From Maritalea sp051251695 (GTDB lineage Bacteria > Pseudomonadota > Alphaproteobacteria > Rhizobiales > Devosiaceae): a stretch of DNA of 64,000 nucleotides. The notes below the pieces were generated by a model. That model was not told the origin of the DNA, searched no databases, and worked only from the letters and a program-made list of their open reading frames with translations. Shown piece by piece: positions 42,607 to 51,217 of the stretch (position 1 is its first letter; the number at the start of each line of letters is the position of its first letter). Where the stretch lies: positions 1 through 64,000 of the forward strand of contig NZ_JBPOEU010000007.1 of assembly GCF_051251695.1 (NCBI RefSeq), given 5' to 3'. A program made the translations under genes and the position numbers.

Positions 42607-44464
42607 TTTTCTGGTTGCCTGTTTCATCTTTTTGTCTGCTGCCGTTATTGTGGTGCCCTTAGCAAAGGTCACTGGGCTTGGCCCCGTTCTTGGCTATTTG
42701 CTGGCTGGCGTTCTGATCGGCCCTTATGCATTGGGCTTGGTTGCAGACCCCGAAACCATTTTGCATTTTTCTGAATTCGGCGTTGTGATGATGTTGTTCC
42801 TGATCGGTTTGGAACTACAGCCCCGCGAATTTTGGAACATGCGTGTCAGATTAGTTGGCTTGGGCCTGCCTCAAGTCATCATCACCGCCGCATTGATCGC
42901 CGGAATTGGCATATTTGTCGGCTTACAATGGCAATCCGCCACCGTTATGGGGCTGGGTTTAGCGCTCTCCTCAACCGCCATTGTACTAAAAATCATCGAC
43001 GAACGCTCCATCATGGAACGCAGCGTTGGCCGGTCCGCATTTTCTGTTTTACTGGTGCAAGATGTGGCGGTTATCCCTTTTCTTGCCGTCATCCCCTTTT
43101 TGGTGATACCAGAACTGGCAGCAATGACCACCACCGATGCACATGCCACGGACCTGGTTACAGAATCAGGTTGGCAATCCGGTTCTCGCGTCGCACTTGT
43201 TTTTTCTTCCATGTATTTAGCCGGGCGTTACATGTTGCGCCCTGTATTGCGTTTCATCGCCAAAACTGGCGTTCGGGAAATTTTCACCGCGCTCTCATTG
43301 TTGCTTGTTGTGGCGGCTGCCCTGTTGATGGATTGGATCAATCTTTCCCCAGCGCTTGGTGCCTTTATGATCGGCGTCATTTTGGCGGACAGCGAATACC
43401 GGCATGAACTGGAAAGCAATCTTGATCCATTTAAAGGTCTGTTTTTGGGGCTATTTTTCATCTCGGTGGGCATGTCGATCGAGTTTTCAGTTTTCCTCAA
43501 CAATGCATGGCTTATCCTGTTGCTTGTGGCCGCACTGGCGATCATAAAATTCGGCGTTCTTTATGGCCTTGCCTCGATTTTCAAGTTTCATATTGCAGAT
43601 AAGTTATTGTTTGCAACGCTACTCGCTCAAGGGGGTGAATTTGCATTTGTGCTGTTCCAGTTTGCACTAGGCGCTGGGGCACTTAGCCCGGATTTGGCCA
43701 GCCTGCTCAATGTCATCGTCGCCCTGTCGATGATCATCACACCCATTTTGCTGATTGTTTTTGACCGCATCGTTACCCCACATTTAAGTTCGCTACAGTC
43801 AACGCCAAGCCAAGCTGATGATGATATTAGCGTGCGCAACCGCGTGATTGTTTTGGGCTATGGCCGGTTCGGCCAAATCGTAACGCGCCTTCTAACCGCC
43901 CAAGGGTTTGAAGCAACCTTGATTGACCATGATCCAGAGCAGATCGAATTGATGAAAAAATTCGATGCCAAAGTGTTTTACGGCGATGCGCGGCGTTTAG
44001 AGGTTCTTCAGTCCGCCGGCGCACACAAAGCCGAGATTATGATCATCTCCATTCACAACCCAGAAATTGTTTCCGAGATCGCGGCGATGGTGCATAAACA
44101 ATTTCCAAACATCAAAATTTTCGCGCGCGCTGGCGGTCGTAATCACGCCCATGACCTTATGGATATCGGCGTTCACGCTTTTGAACGCGATACATTTCAT
44201 TCCGCATTGCAATTGGGCATTGGGGCGCTCATGTCCCTTGGATATACCCAAGCAAGAGCAAGGAAATTAGCAGCCACATTTGCTCAACACGATGTGGAAA
44301 TGCTGCATGAAGCCTATCAGCTGCGCGGCGACGACGAAGCCATGATAGGCCACGTCAAATCCGCCCGAGAATTACTCGCCCAGGTCATGCAAGCAGATCT
44401 GGACGAGTTTGATGCGGAACTTGACGCAACCAGCAAGGGCGCTAAAACTACGGCGGAAAAATAA
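42596..44464 (+). CDS. Kef-type monovalent cation/proton antiporter with RCK (TrkA-N) domain
   Basis: The 622-residue protein has about twelve to thirteen N-terminal membrane helices of the CPA2 family (LGYLLAGVLIGPYALGL, SSTAIVLKIID, LVQDVAVIPFL, LLAQGGEFAFVLFQFA). A C-terminal RCK/TrkA-N domain (~400-540; RVIVLGYGRFGQIVTRLL, LIDHDPEQIELMKKF, VFYGDARRLEVL) follows. It exports potassium against protons, likely gated by NAD(H) or glutathione adducts. AAAGGG precedes the ATG. No KefF/KefG partner gene is adjacent. Confidence 0.92.
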   Translation: MEHSFLVACFIFLSAAVIVVPLAKVTGLGPVLGYLLAGVLIGPYALGLVADPETILHFSEFGVVMMLFLIGLELQPREFWNMRVRLVGLGLPQVIITAALIAGIGIFVGLQWQSATVMGLGLALSSTAIVLKIIDERSIMERSVGRSAFSVLLVQDVAVIPFLAVIPFLVIPELAAMTTTDAHATDLVTESGWQSGSRVALVFSSMYLAGRYMLRPVLRFIAKTGVREIFTALSLLLVVAAALLMDWINLSPALGAFMIGVILADSEYRHELESNLDPFKGLFLGLFFISVGMSIEFSVFLNNAWLILLLVAALAIIKFGVLYGLASIFKFHIADKLLFATLLAQGGEFAFVLFQFALGAGALSPDLASLLNVIVALSMIITPILLIVFDRIVTPHLSSLQSTPSQADDDISVRNRVIVLGYGRFGQIVTRLLTAQGFEATLIDHDPEQIELMKKFDAKVFYGDARRLEVLQSAGAHKAEIMIISIHNPEIVSEIAAMVHKQFPNIKIFARAGGRNHAHDLMDIGVHAFERDTFHSALQLGIGALMSLGYTQARARKLAATFAQHDVEMLHEAYQLRGDDEAMIGHVKSARELLAQVMQADLDEFDAELDATSKGAKTTAEK

Positions 44465-44575
44465 ACACCGATGCATCAAATGCCATGAGGAAAAGAGAAA
44501 CATCGTGGCCAATGACACTGTTCAACCGGATTGTGCCCAGCTTTTGATTGAACTTTCGAAACGGGTAATGTGGCT

Positions 44576-45103
44576 TTAAAGATCAAGCCGCCATTGCTGC
44601 ACGAGTTCAATCGGGGAAAACTCAATAACCTCAATCGCGTTGAAAACCACGTCAAATTCACCCACCCCCGCATTGATGAACTCAATAGCTTCATCACGCT
44701 TTGCTGGATCGATTTGGGTCGCCAATGTGCAATGAGGTGTCCAACTGCCGGGCAAATAATTCGCACGGCACAGGGCTGCGTCCACTTTGGAGTGAACTGC
44801 ATGGTGCAAGGCTTGCAGTCGTGAAATATCGCTGGGTGCGGTCCACACCACCATGGGGTCTCCATCGAAAAATCGAATTTTGCTAAACCGAATACGCACC
44901 GGTGTCGCTTTTAAAAACACATCTCCCAATTGACGTTTAATTTCAGCACCAGAAATGTCTTCAAACATCGCAAAAGTGAAGTGAGGTGGGTATTTAAGCG
45001 TCGGCATGGATGGGGACGTCTCGAACATCGATACGTCGTCCCACAATTGAGTGATCGCCCTAGCGCTTTTGTTGCGCGCCACTAGCGAAACCGAACTACC
45101 CAT
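44576..45103 (-). CDS. 2'-5' RNA ligase / 2H phosphoesterase family protein
   Basis: The 175-residue protein has the two HxT motifs of 2H phosphoesterases: H41-F-T43 (YPPHFTFAMF) and H124-C-T126 (WTPHCTLATQ), spaced as in LigT/ThpR. Such enzymes join or cleave 2',5'-linked or 2',3'-cyclic RNA ends. It faces the Kef gene convergently. The ATG at 45103 follows AAGGG. No RNA-processing gene is adjacent, so its substrate is open. Confidence 0.85.
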   Translation of the reverse strand: MGSSVSLVARNKSARAITQLWDDVSMFETSPSMPTLKYPPHFTFAMFEDISGAEIKRQLGDVFLKATPVRIRFSKIRFFDGDPMVVWTAPSDISRLQALHHAVHSKVDAALCRANYLPGSWTPHCTLATQIDPAKRDEAIEFINAGVGEFDVVFNAIEVIEFSPIELVQQWRLDL

Positions 45104-45209
45104 AAAACTACCCTTCTGATCAGGACGGATTTAGCCATCAAACACTTGGTGGTGCAACCAGATTGGTTTAGTTTGCTGCCAATCCACTCCACAAAAGCGA
45201 ATTTCCCAC

Positions 45210-45980
45210 ATGTCCTTTGACTTTTCCACCATCGACCCATTTGTCATTGGGATCAGTTTTCTCGCTGTTTTTCTTGTTGCGCTGTCCAAATCTGGTTTGG
45301 TGAGTTCACTTAGTTTTGTCGGCGTACCCTTATTGTCCCTCACCATGCCTGTGCGAGAAGCCGTGGGCATCTTGCTGCCCGTTTTGTTGGCCATGGACGT
45401 GATCGGCCTTATCGCATATCGACGAGAGGTCCATTGGCCCAACCTTAAAATTCTTCTGCCGGGTGCAATAATTGGCATTTTGCTGGGTTGGGTGTTTTTT
45501 GCATATATTTCTGAAGGCACAGTTCGACTGATGATCGGTGTGATCACCGTGATATTTTGCCTTGATGAATGGTTGCCTTTGCGCAAAACCTTGGCTGGCC
45601 TTCACCCCTCAAAGCCTTGGGGATGGTTTTGGGGGAGCCTTGCTGGCTTTACCAGCTTTGTCAGCCATACGGGCGGCCCACCCTATCAAATATACATGTT
45701 GCCACAGCGCTTAAAACCAACGCTTTACGCCGGAACCGCGGTCGTCTTCTTTTCTGTGGTGAATTCTACAAAACTAATCCCTTACGCATTTTTGGGCCAA
45801 TTGTCGGTCTCCAACCTTGTGCGATCAGCGTCCCTCATCCCCGTTGCAATTCTTGGCATGTTGTTGGGCGTCTATTTGGTTCGGCGTATCTCTACGGACC
45901 TATTTTACAAAATGGCATATGTGTTGGCGTTTATCCTAGCGCTCAAGCTCATCTATGACGGGGTATTGAGTTTCATATAG
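45210..45980 (+). CDS. TauE/SafE family membrane transporter
   Basis: The 256-residue protein has about eight hydrophobic helices in two halves, with FLAVFLVALSKSGLVSSLSF and GSLAGFTSFVSHTGGPPYQIYM as the repeated core motifs of TauE/SafE. Members export sulfite, sulfoacetate or related organic anions, or take up sulfur compounds. No sulfur gene lies nearby, so the substrate stays open. The ATG at 45210 is the first in frame. Confidence 0.87.
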   Translation: MSFDFSTIDPFVIGISFLAVFLVALSKSGLVSSLSFVGVPLLSLTMPVREAVGILLPVLLAMDVIGLIAYRREVHWPNLKILLPGAIIGILLGWVFFAYISEGTVRLMIGVITVIFCLDEWLPLRKTLAGLHPSKPWGWFWGSLAGFTSFVSHTGGPPYQIYMLPQRLKPTLYAGTAVVFFSVVNSTKLIPYAFLGQLSVSNLVRSASLIPVAILGMLLGVYLVRRISTDLFYKMAYVLAFILALKLIYDGVLSFI

Positions 45981-45985
45981 GCAAA

Positions 45986-46012
45986 ATAAAAGGCCACGAA
46001 AATCTTCGTGGC
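45986..46012 (-). terminator. Rho-independent terminator (minus strand)
   Basis: On the minus strand GGCCACGAA pairs with TTCGTGGCC and is followed by TTTTATTTT. It closes the DUF465 gene that ends at 46055 and faces the TauE gene. Confidence 0.8.
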
Positions 46013-46054
46013 CCAACTCAACTTGATACTAAAAAGAAGTACTATTCTCACCTA

Positions 46055-46228
46055 TTGTCGCGTTCGATTTTGCAATCGCGATATCTCGTCTTTCAGTTCG
46101 AGTTTTTTGCGCTTGAGCAGACCGATTTTCAGCTCATCTTGAGCAGGTCGCTGCGATTCGTGGAGGATCTCATCGTCAAGCGTAGCATGACGGCGCTCCA
46201 GCGCGTTGAGGTGGGAAGTAGTTGTCAT
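46055..46228 (-). CDS. DUF465/YdcH family small protein
   Basis: The 57-residue helical protein (SHLNALERRHATLDDEILHE, then LKIGLLKRKKLELKDEISRL) has the DUF465 pattern, a short coiled coil with a KxxKLxLKDEI end. The ATG at 46228 follows AAAGGAAG. Function of DUF465 proteins is unclear. It is divergent from a second DUF465 gene at 46410, the two sharing a ~180-base upstream region. Confidence 0.85.
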
Positions 46229-46409
46229 GAAGGCTTCCTTTCTCTGTAAGTACACTGGTAGTGTGTCAAAAAACCGTCACACTGTCCAATCAAGAAATTG
46301 ATCGCATTTGCAAGAATTGGGATTACAATTAAATCTTTGTGAAAACATTTGTATTATTGAGTATTTTCAACGAACAGACGCAAAAGACATTCAAAAGGCG
46401 AATTGCCAC

Positions 46410-46625
46410 ATGATGCCACTTACCCCCGAACAACGGGCTGGATTGGGACTAAAATTAGCGTCCAAACGTCAAGAACACAAAGATTTGGACGCCGCTATCC
46501 ACGCGCTCACCCATTCTGGGCAAAGTGACCCCATGCTGGTGCAACGTCTAAAAAAGAAAAAGCTCACGCTAAAAGACAGAATTATCGAACTCGAGCATAT
46601 TTTATTGCCTGACATTATTGCTTAG
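46410..46625 (+). CDS. DUF465-like small protein (second copy)
   Basis: The 71-residue protein reads LGLKLASKRQEHKDLDAAIH, then LVQRLKKKKLTLKDRIIELE, closely matching the DUF465 helix pair of the divergent neighbour, including the LKKKKLxLKD core. The C-terminus LPDIIA is distinct. The start is at tandem ATGs 46410/46413 behind AAGGCG. Its TAG overlaps the stop of the convergent kinase-like gene (TTAG). Confidence 0.75.
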   Translation: MMPLTPEQRAGLGLKLASKRQEHKDLDAAIHALTHSGQSDPMLVQRLKKKKLTLKDRIIELEHILLPDIIA

Positions 46626-47470
46626 TGCTGATCAGCAGCAGAGAGCAATATATCCAGTAGTTCAATCTCATCATCTCCAACAAATGTGCGATCTTTGCAG
46701 CGCCACGCAATCGAAAGCGCCGACCTTACCGCCGCCCAGCGAACCAACTTGAAGCGTTCCACCCCAAACGCTGTCGACCAAAAATCGGCCAAAGCTTCAA
46801 CTCTGGTCCGATCATAAACAATCTCGCGAATGCCACGCGGATTGCGAAATGCATTCGCCAATTCAAATGCCTTTTCCCCAACAACACCTTTCGCATCAAA
46901 CGCACAATATCCGCGCGTGCCAAGCCGCACATTCTCATGATGCAAATCACCATGCAGCGGCATAGGAGCTTCCTGTTCGGCCAAAGCGAGCTTGGCCAAT
47001 TGTTGCGCCTGTCTCATCGCACGCACACCATTCGGATTGGCGTTGGGTGACATGGCTAGTCCCAACAGCGCTTCAAACCATATATCAACAGTTCGCAGTT
47101 CAAACTCAACTTTTGGGTTTACCGAATGGATTTTGTTGGCAACTTCAACCAATACAGTATTGGCCGATTGATCGTCGCCATTTCGCGCAACATCGCCCAA
47201 AGACGCACCATCCAACCATTCCAAAAGCGCTATTTTTTGATCCGCAAAATGAACTTTTGCGCAACCAAGCCCATTGCGGGAGCGCAGAAAGTCAAATCCC
47301 CCTGCCTCATTGCGCATGCCGCGTGGACCGTAAATTTTAAGCGCCAAGGCCGTGCCATCTGACGCCTTCACACGCCAAATATCGCCAAAAGCCGTACTTT
47401 CCACAAATTGGGGGTTGCTCAGTTTGTGACTGTTTAGGATATGCGGTTCAGGAAATGGTGCTGTGTTCAT
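46622..47470 (-). CDS. Aminoglycoside-phosphotransferase-like kinase (streptomycin/hydroxyurea kinase type)
   Basis: The ~282-residue kinase-fold protein has a nucleotide Lys in LALKIYGPRG, a hinge VALLEWLDGASLGDV-like segment (IALLEWLDGASLGD), the catalytic HGDLHHENVRLG and a magnesium-binding CAFDAKGVVGEKAFELAN. This matches the PF04655 family, which includes streptomycin 6-kinases. Resistance is not implied; many members have other small-molecule substrates. The start is uncertain: ATG 47470 is used, and 47530/47533 would add ~21 residues. Confidence 0.8.
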   Translation of the reverse strand: MNTAPFPEPHILNSHKLSNPQFVESTAFGDIWRVKASDGTALALKIYGPRGMRNEAGGFDFLRSRNGLGCAKVHFADQKIALLEWLDGASLGDVARNGDDQSANTVLVEVANKIHSVNPKVEFELRTVDIWFEALLGLAMSPNANPNGVRAMRQAQQLAKLALAEQEAPMPLHGDLHHENVRLGTRGYCAFDAKGVVGEKAFELANAFRNPRGIREIVYDRTRVEALADFWSTAFGVERFKLVRWAAVRSALSIAWRCKDRTFVGDDEIELLDILLSAADQH

Positions 47471-47621
47471 AGCAATGCAATAACCCGCGCATTCGTTGGA
47501 TGCAATATCGCCAAACTTGGCTGATTGCATCAATGATTCGCCCGAATTAGACTTCTGGCCCCTTGCTCAATGCCTCAAGGTAGGCTAAACGCCCTTTTTG
47601 ACGTAATGCGAGAGGGCTAAC

Positions 47622-48116
47622 ATGCCTTTAAACCCGCCAATTGCCATCGTCATGGGCAGTCAATCTGACTGGGCCACAATGCGCCATGCCGCTGAGACGC
47701 TTGATCAACTCGAAATCCCTTATGAAGCGCGCATCATTTCTGCGCATCGCACCCCCGACCGCATGTATGATTTCGCGAAATCTGCTGCTGATGACGGTTT
47801 TCAAACCATCATCGCTGGCGCAGGTGGCTCAGCGCACTTGCCGGGCATGATTGCCGCTTTGACCTATCTTCCCGTATTTGGCGTTCCGGTGGAAAGCCGC
47901 ACCATGAAAGGCCTTGATAGCCTTTATTCAATTGTGCAAATGCCAGCGGGTATCCCCGTAGGAACATTGGCCATCGGCAAAGCGGGCGCAACGAACGCCG
48001 CCCTTTTGGCCGCAGCTGTTATCGCACTTTCAGATGAAACGGCCCGCGAAGCGTTAATCGCCTACCGCGAAAACCGCACAGCCCAAGTCACCGAGTTTCC
48101 ACTTGATGAAGAATAA
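47622..48116 (+). CDS. purE: N5-carboxyaminoimidazole ribonucleotide mutase (PurE)
   Basis: The 164-residue class I PurE has the N-terminal VMGSQSDWATMRHAAETL, ISAHRTPDRMYDFA, a phosphate-binding AGAGGSAHLPGMIAALT and PVFGVPVESRTMKGLDSLYS. It converts N5-CAIR to CAIR in purine synthesis. GAGAGG precedes the ATG. The stop overlaps purK by 11 bases, so the two are translationally coupled. Confidence 0.96.
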   Translation: MPLNPPIAIVMGSQSDWATMRHAAETLDQLEIPYEARIISAHRTPDRMYDFAKSAADDGFQTIIAGAGGSAHLPGMIAALTYLPVFGVPVESRTMKGLDSLYSIVQMPAGIPVGTLAIGKAGATNAALLAAAVIALSDETAREALIAYRENRTAQVTEFPLDEE

Positions 48117-49197
48117 GCTTTCAACCGGCGCAACCATTGGCATTTTAGGCGGCGGGCAGCTTGGTCGCATGATGGCGCTTGCCGCACATCGTTTGGGGCT
48201 AAACACCCATATTTATTGCCAGGATCAAAACAGCCCCGCCTTCGCCGTAACCCCGCATAAAACAGTGGCACCCTATGAAGATTTGGCAGCGCTTACTCGG
48301 TTTGCTGAACAAGTTGATTGCGTTACTTACGAATTTGAAAATGTTCCAGCCCAAACCGCTGCCGCAATAACAGAAGCTGGAACAAACCTCTTCCCTTCAG
48401 CAAAAGCGCTTGAAATTTCACAAGACCGTTTGGTTGAAAAACGCTTCATCTCAACGGTTGGTATTAACGTTGCGCCATTTGCCAAAGTGGACAATCAGCT
48501 TGAGCTTGAGGCTGCTGCTCAAAAAATTGGATTGCCCGCAGTTCTGAAAACCCGACGTTTTGGCTATGATGGCAAGGGCCAAGTGATACTCAAAACCGCA
48601 GATGATGTAAAAACCGCGTTCAACGCAATCGGTGCGCAACCTGCTATTTTGGAAGGCTTTGTGCCGTTCGACAAAGAAATCTCGGTGATCATCGCGCGTG
48701 ATCAAGCAGGTCACGTCGCGGCTTACGACCCGGCAGAAAACGTACATGAAAACCACATCCTAAAAACATCCACCGTACCCGGCAATATCAGCGCTGAACT
48801 TGGCGAGGCTGCAAAAACCATCGCTTCCCAACTGATCATTGCGCTTGATTATATTGGCGTGATGGGCGTTGAGTTTTTCGTCGTCCCCGACGCAGACGGC
48901 GACAAATTGATCGTCAATGAAATCGCACCACGGGTCCATAATTCTGGTCACTGGACTGAAGCAGCATGTGTTGTTGATCAATTTGAACAACACATTCGAG
49001 CGGTTGCGGGTTGGGACTTGGGAAGTGCCGAACGACACAACGATGCCGTTATGGAAAATCTCATCGGCGATGAAATTGTTGAAGGCATGGCAACAACAGA
49101 ATCGAACGCGCAAGTTCACAATTACGGCAAAGCTGAAATCAGACCGGGGCGGAAAATGGGACATATCAATCGGATTTTTCCTAAAAACCGCCCATAA
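48106..49197 (+). CDS. purK: N5-carboxyaminoimidazole ribonucleotide synthase (PurK)
   Basis: The 363-residue ATP-grasp enzyme makes N5-CAIR from AIR and bicarbonate. Seen are IGILGGGQLGRMMALAAHRL, TYEFENVP, LPAVLKTRRFGYDGKGQ, the ATP-grasp core ILEGFVPFDKEISVI, and the metal-binding VNEIAPRVHNSGHWT. ATG 48106 inside the purE 3' end is used. It is the last gene of the purEK pair. Confidence 0.95.
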   Translation: MKNKLSTGATIGILGGGQLGRMMALAAHRLGLNTHIYCQDQNSPAFAVTPHKTVAPYEDLAALTRFAEQVDCVTYEFENVPAQTAAAITEAGTNLFPSAKALEISQDRLVEKRFISTVGINVAPFAKVDNQLELEAAAQKIGLPAVLKTRRFGYDGKGQVILKTADDVKTAFNAIGAQPAILEGFVPFDKEISVIIARDQAGHVAAYDPAENVHENHILKTSTVPGNISAELGEAAKTIASQLIIALDYIGVMGVEFFVVPDADGDKLIVNEIAPRVHNSGHWTEAACVVDQFEQHIRAVAGWDLGSAERHNDAVMENLIGDEIVEGMATTESNAQVHNYGKAEIRPGRKMGHINRIFPKNRP

Positions 49198-49363
49198 TTG
49201 CCGCCAATTCTTCGTTTTTTCGCTCCCAAACGCTGGACAAGCCAATCCATGTTTGGTATTCACCCCCCAACGCTTGGCTGGTTCTGCTAGCCGAAGCGCA
49301 GTTGGCTTTTTGCCAACTGCGTATTAAAAATTTGATTTTACTCTTTTGAAGGTGGTGTGCCGC

Positions 49364-49585
49364 GTGCAAGTAGTCGTTCGCGATAACAATGTAGATCAAG
49401 CTCTTCGAGCTTTGAAAAAGAAACTTCAACGCGAAGGTGTATTTCGTGAAATGAAGTTACGTAACTACTATGAGAAACCTTCTGAGAAGAGAGCCCGTCA
49501 AAAGGCTGAAGCTGTGCGTCGCGCCCGTAAGTTGGCCCGCAAACGCATGCAGCGTGAAGGTTTAGTTTCAGGTGGTGGTCGCTAA
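49364..49585 (+). CDS. rpsU: 30S ribosomal protein S21
   Basis: The 73-residue basic protein reads QVVVRDNNVDQALRALKKKL after the start codon, then FREMKLRNYYEKPSEKRARQ and a Lys/Arg-rich tail. The start is GTG 49364, matching the family N-terminus. The TTG at 49346 would add residues not found in S21. GAAGG lies 11 bases upstream. A strong terminator follows. Confidence 0.95.
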   Translation: MQVVVRDNNVDQALRALKKKLQREGVFREMKLRNYYEKPSEKRARQKAEAVRRARKLARKRMQREGLVSGGGR

Positions 49586-49610
49586 GGCGCCCCTCTTTAA
49601 CGTACAGAAT

Positions 49611-49650
49611 TAAAAAACGCCGCTGATTTTTTCAGCGGCGTTTTTGTTTG
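49611..49650. terminator. Bidirectional terminator after rpsU
   Basis: AAAAAACGCCGCTGA pairs with TCAGCGGCGTTTTT around a T-rich loop. It lies between convergent rpsU and the FrnE-like gene. Confidence 0.93.
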
Positions 49651-49667
49651 TCCAAAAACAAACCGAA

Positions 49668-50309
49668 TTATGCTGCAGCTTCTTTAAGCACCGTTTCAAT
49701 AGCTTCCTTGAACACTTCGTCAGGCTGCGCGCCAGACAATCCGTATTTATTGCCCATAATGAAAAATGGCACCCCTTGAATGCCTTGCGCTGAGGCATCG
49801 GCTGCGGCTTTTTCCACTTCGAGTTGCAAATCTTCTCGAGTAACCAGCGCCAACACTTCTTCTTTGGTGAAGCCATTTGCCGTGCCGATATCGACCAAAA
49901 CGTCAGGGTCCGATATATTTAGCCCCTCAACATAGCATGCCTTGCTCATGGCCATTGAAACTTCGTGTTGCGTACCCTTGGCTTCTGCCCCGGCGATCAG
50001 CACTTGAGCGGGTTGGGATGGATGACGCATTTTTTGTTTGCGCATATCCAACTCTAAACCAGATTTTTTGGCTTCTTCTTCCAATCGGTCCCACATCGGT
50101 GCGGGGTCTTTACCGTATTTACGACGCAACATCTCTTCGACATTTTCACCCTCCTTTGCCGCATTTGCATCGAGCAAATAGGGATGGTGAAAAATACTCA
50201 CCTCAACATCTTCTGGCAGTGCCGCAACGGCGTTGTTTAACCGATGCATGCCCACAAGGCACCATGGGCAAACAGGATCAGAAAAAATATCGATACGTAA
50301 CGCTGTCAC
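49668..50309 (-). CDS. DsbA/FrnE-family thiol oxidoreductase
   Basis: The ~213-residue protein is a FrnE-type DSBA domain. The CPWC active site (IFSDPVCPWCLVGMHRL) is near the N-terminus, with a helical insert (MLRRKYGKDPAPMWDRLEE) and a cis-Pro region QGIQGVPFFIMGNKYGLSG. It has no signal peptide, so it is cytoplasmic and may isomerise thiols or 2-hydroxychromene-like substrates. GTG 50309 is preferred over GTG 50318, because AGGAG would otherwise abut the start. Confidence 0.88.
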   Translation of the reverse strand: MTALRIDIFSDPVCPWCLVGMHRLNNAVAALPEDVEVSIFHHPYLLDANAAKEGENVEEMLRRKYGKDPAPMWDRLEEEAKKSGLELDMRKQKMRHPSQPAQVLIAGAEAKGTQHEVSMAMSKACYVEGLNISDPDVLVDIGTANGFTKEEVLALVTREDLQLEVEKAAADASAQGIQGVPFFIMGNKYGLSGAQPDEVFKEAIETVLKEAAA

Positions 50310-50374
50310 AGCACACACTCCTACTTAAGTTTTTAAGACCTTATCGAAACACTGTTCTCGCCTCAACTCAGGGC

Positions 50375-51187
50375 TTATTGGGCACTATATTTTTCAAAAA
50401 AGGGCTGCACCTGTGCCCAGATACCATCATCCCATAGGCTGGAATGCGTACCCCCTTGCTTAATCCACAAAGTTTCCCCGTTCGGCGTAAGGTCGAACAG
50501 ACGCCGCCCGTTCTCCACGCCAATCACTTGGTCATCTGTGCCATGGCCAATAAATACTGGCTCTACTACATCCTTAATCCATTCCCGGGACGGGAACTTA
50601 TCAAGCATGAGAATATCAACAAGAAGGAATGGATACCGCGCCTTCGCCACATCCACAGTCGCGGTGTAAGGAGATTCAAGCACCAATGCTTGCGCTTCAC
50701 GTTTTGAGGCCACATAGGTCGCCACCCCGCTTCCCAATGAGCGCCCCCACAAGACGATATTTTGATCTCGTGACGCCACCCAATCAAACGCCGCCAATCC
50801 GTCTTGCAAAATATTGTCTTGGCCTAAATCACCCTCAGACCCAGGAAACCCGCGATAATCGAATGATAACAGCCCATATCCATCCGCGATGAACTGGGCA
50901 AATCTTTTATGCTCCAAAGTGAACGAACCAGTATTACCTCGATAATAGATAAGCGTGGGCTTGCCCGGTTTGGGTGCGCCATACCATCCCAGCAATTGCT
51001 TGCCATTACCCGTTTGGATCTGCACAATTTCAATATTGCTCACCCCAAGCTCGATCGGGGTCTTTGTGGTGCCCGCAACCGAATATTGCAAGGAACGCTG
51101 AGCGAAGAAAAAGTAAACATGGACCGCTGCATAAAGCGCGATGAGCACCAAAAGCAGCCACTTAACAATTGAGAAAAATCTAGACAA
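50375..51187 (-). CDS. Membrane-anchored alpha/beta hydrolase (BEM46/ABHD13-like)
   Basis: The 270-residue protein has one N-terminal membrane helix (VKWLLLVLIALYAAVHVYFF), the nucleophile elbow GRSLGSG, an Asp in GHGTDDQVIG and a His in QGGTHSSLWD. This pattern fits the BEM46/ABHD13 serine hydrolases at the membrane; the substrate is unknown. The start is TTG 51187; no ATG fits before the membrane helix. It lies about 30 bases after the larger membrane hydrolase gene, and both are read from the minus strand. Confidence 0.87.
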   Translation of the reverse strand: MSRFFSIVKWLLLVLIALYAAVHVYFFFAQRSLQYSVAGTTKTPIELGVSNIEIVQIQTGNGKQLLGWYGAPKPGKPTLIYYRGNTGSFTLEHKRFAQFIADGYGLLSFDYRGFPGSEGDLGQDNILQDGLAAFDWVASRDQNIVLWGRSLGSGVATYVASKREAQALVLESPYTATVDVAKARYPFLLVDILMLDKFPSREWIKDVVEPVFIGHGTDDQVIGVENGRRLFDLTPNGETLWIKQGGTHSSLWDDGIWAQVQPFFEKYSAQ

Positions 51188-51217
51188 TAGAACAAACCTG
51201 TTTCTTTAAATGCAGAG

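Noticed and set aside
44505..44579. 24-codon GTG frame between Kef and LigT-like genes
   Set aside because: Although GAGGAAAAG is nearby, a competing ATG frame overlaps it and no family is recognisable.
46622..47470. Antibiotic-resistance gene
   Set aside because: The kinase fold resembles streptomycin kinases, but many relatives have other roles and no resistance context is present.
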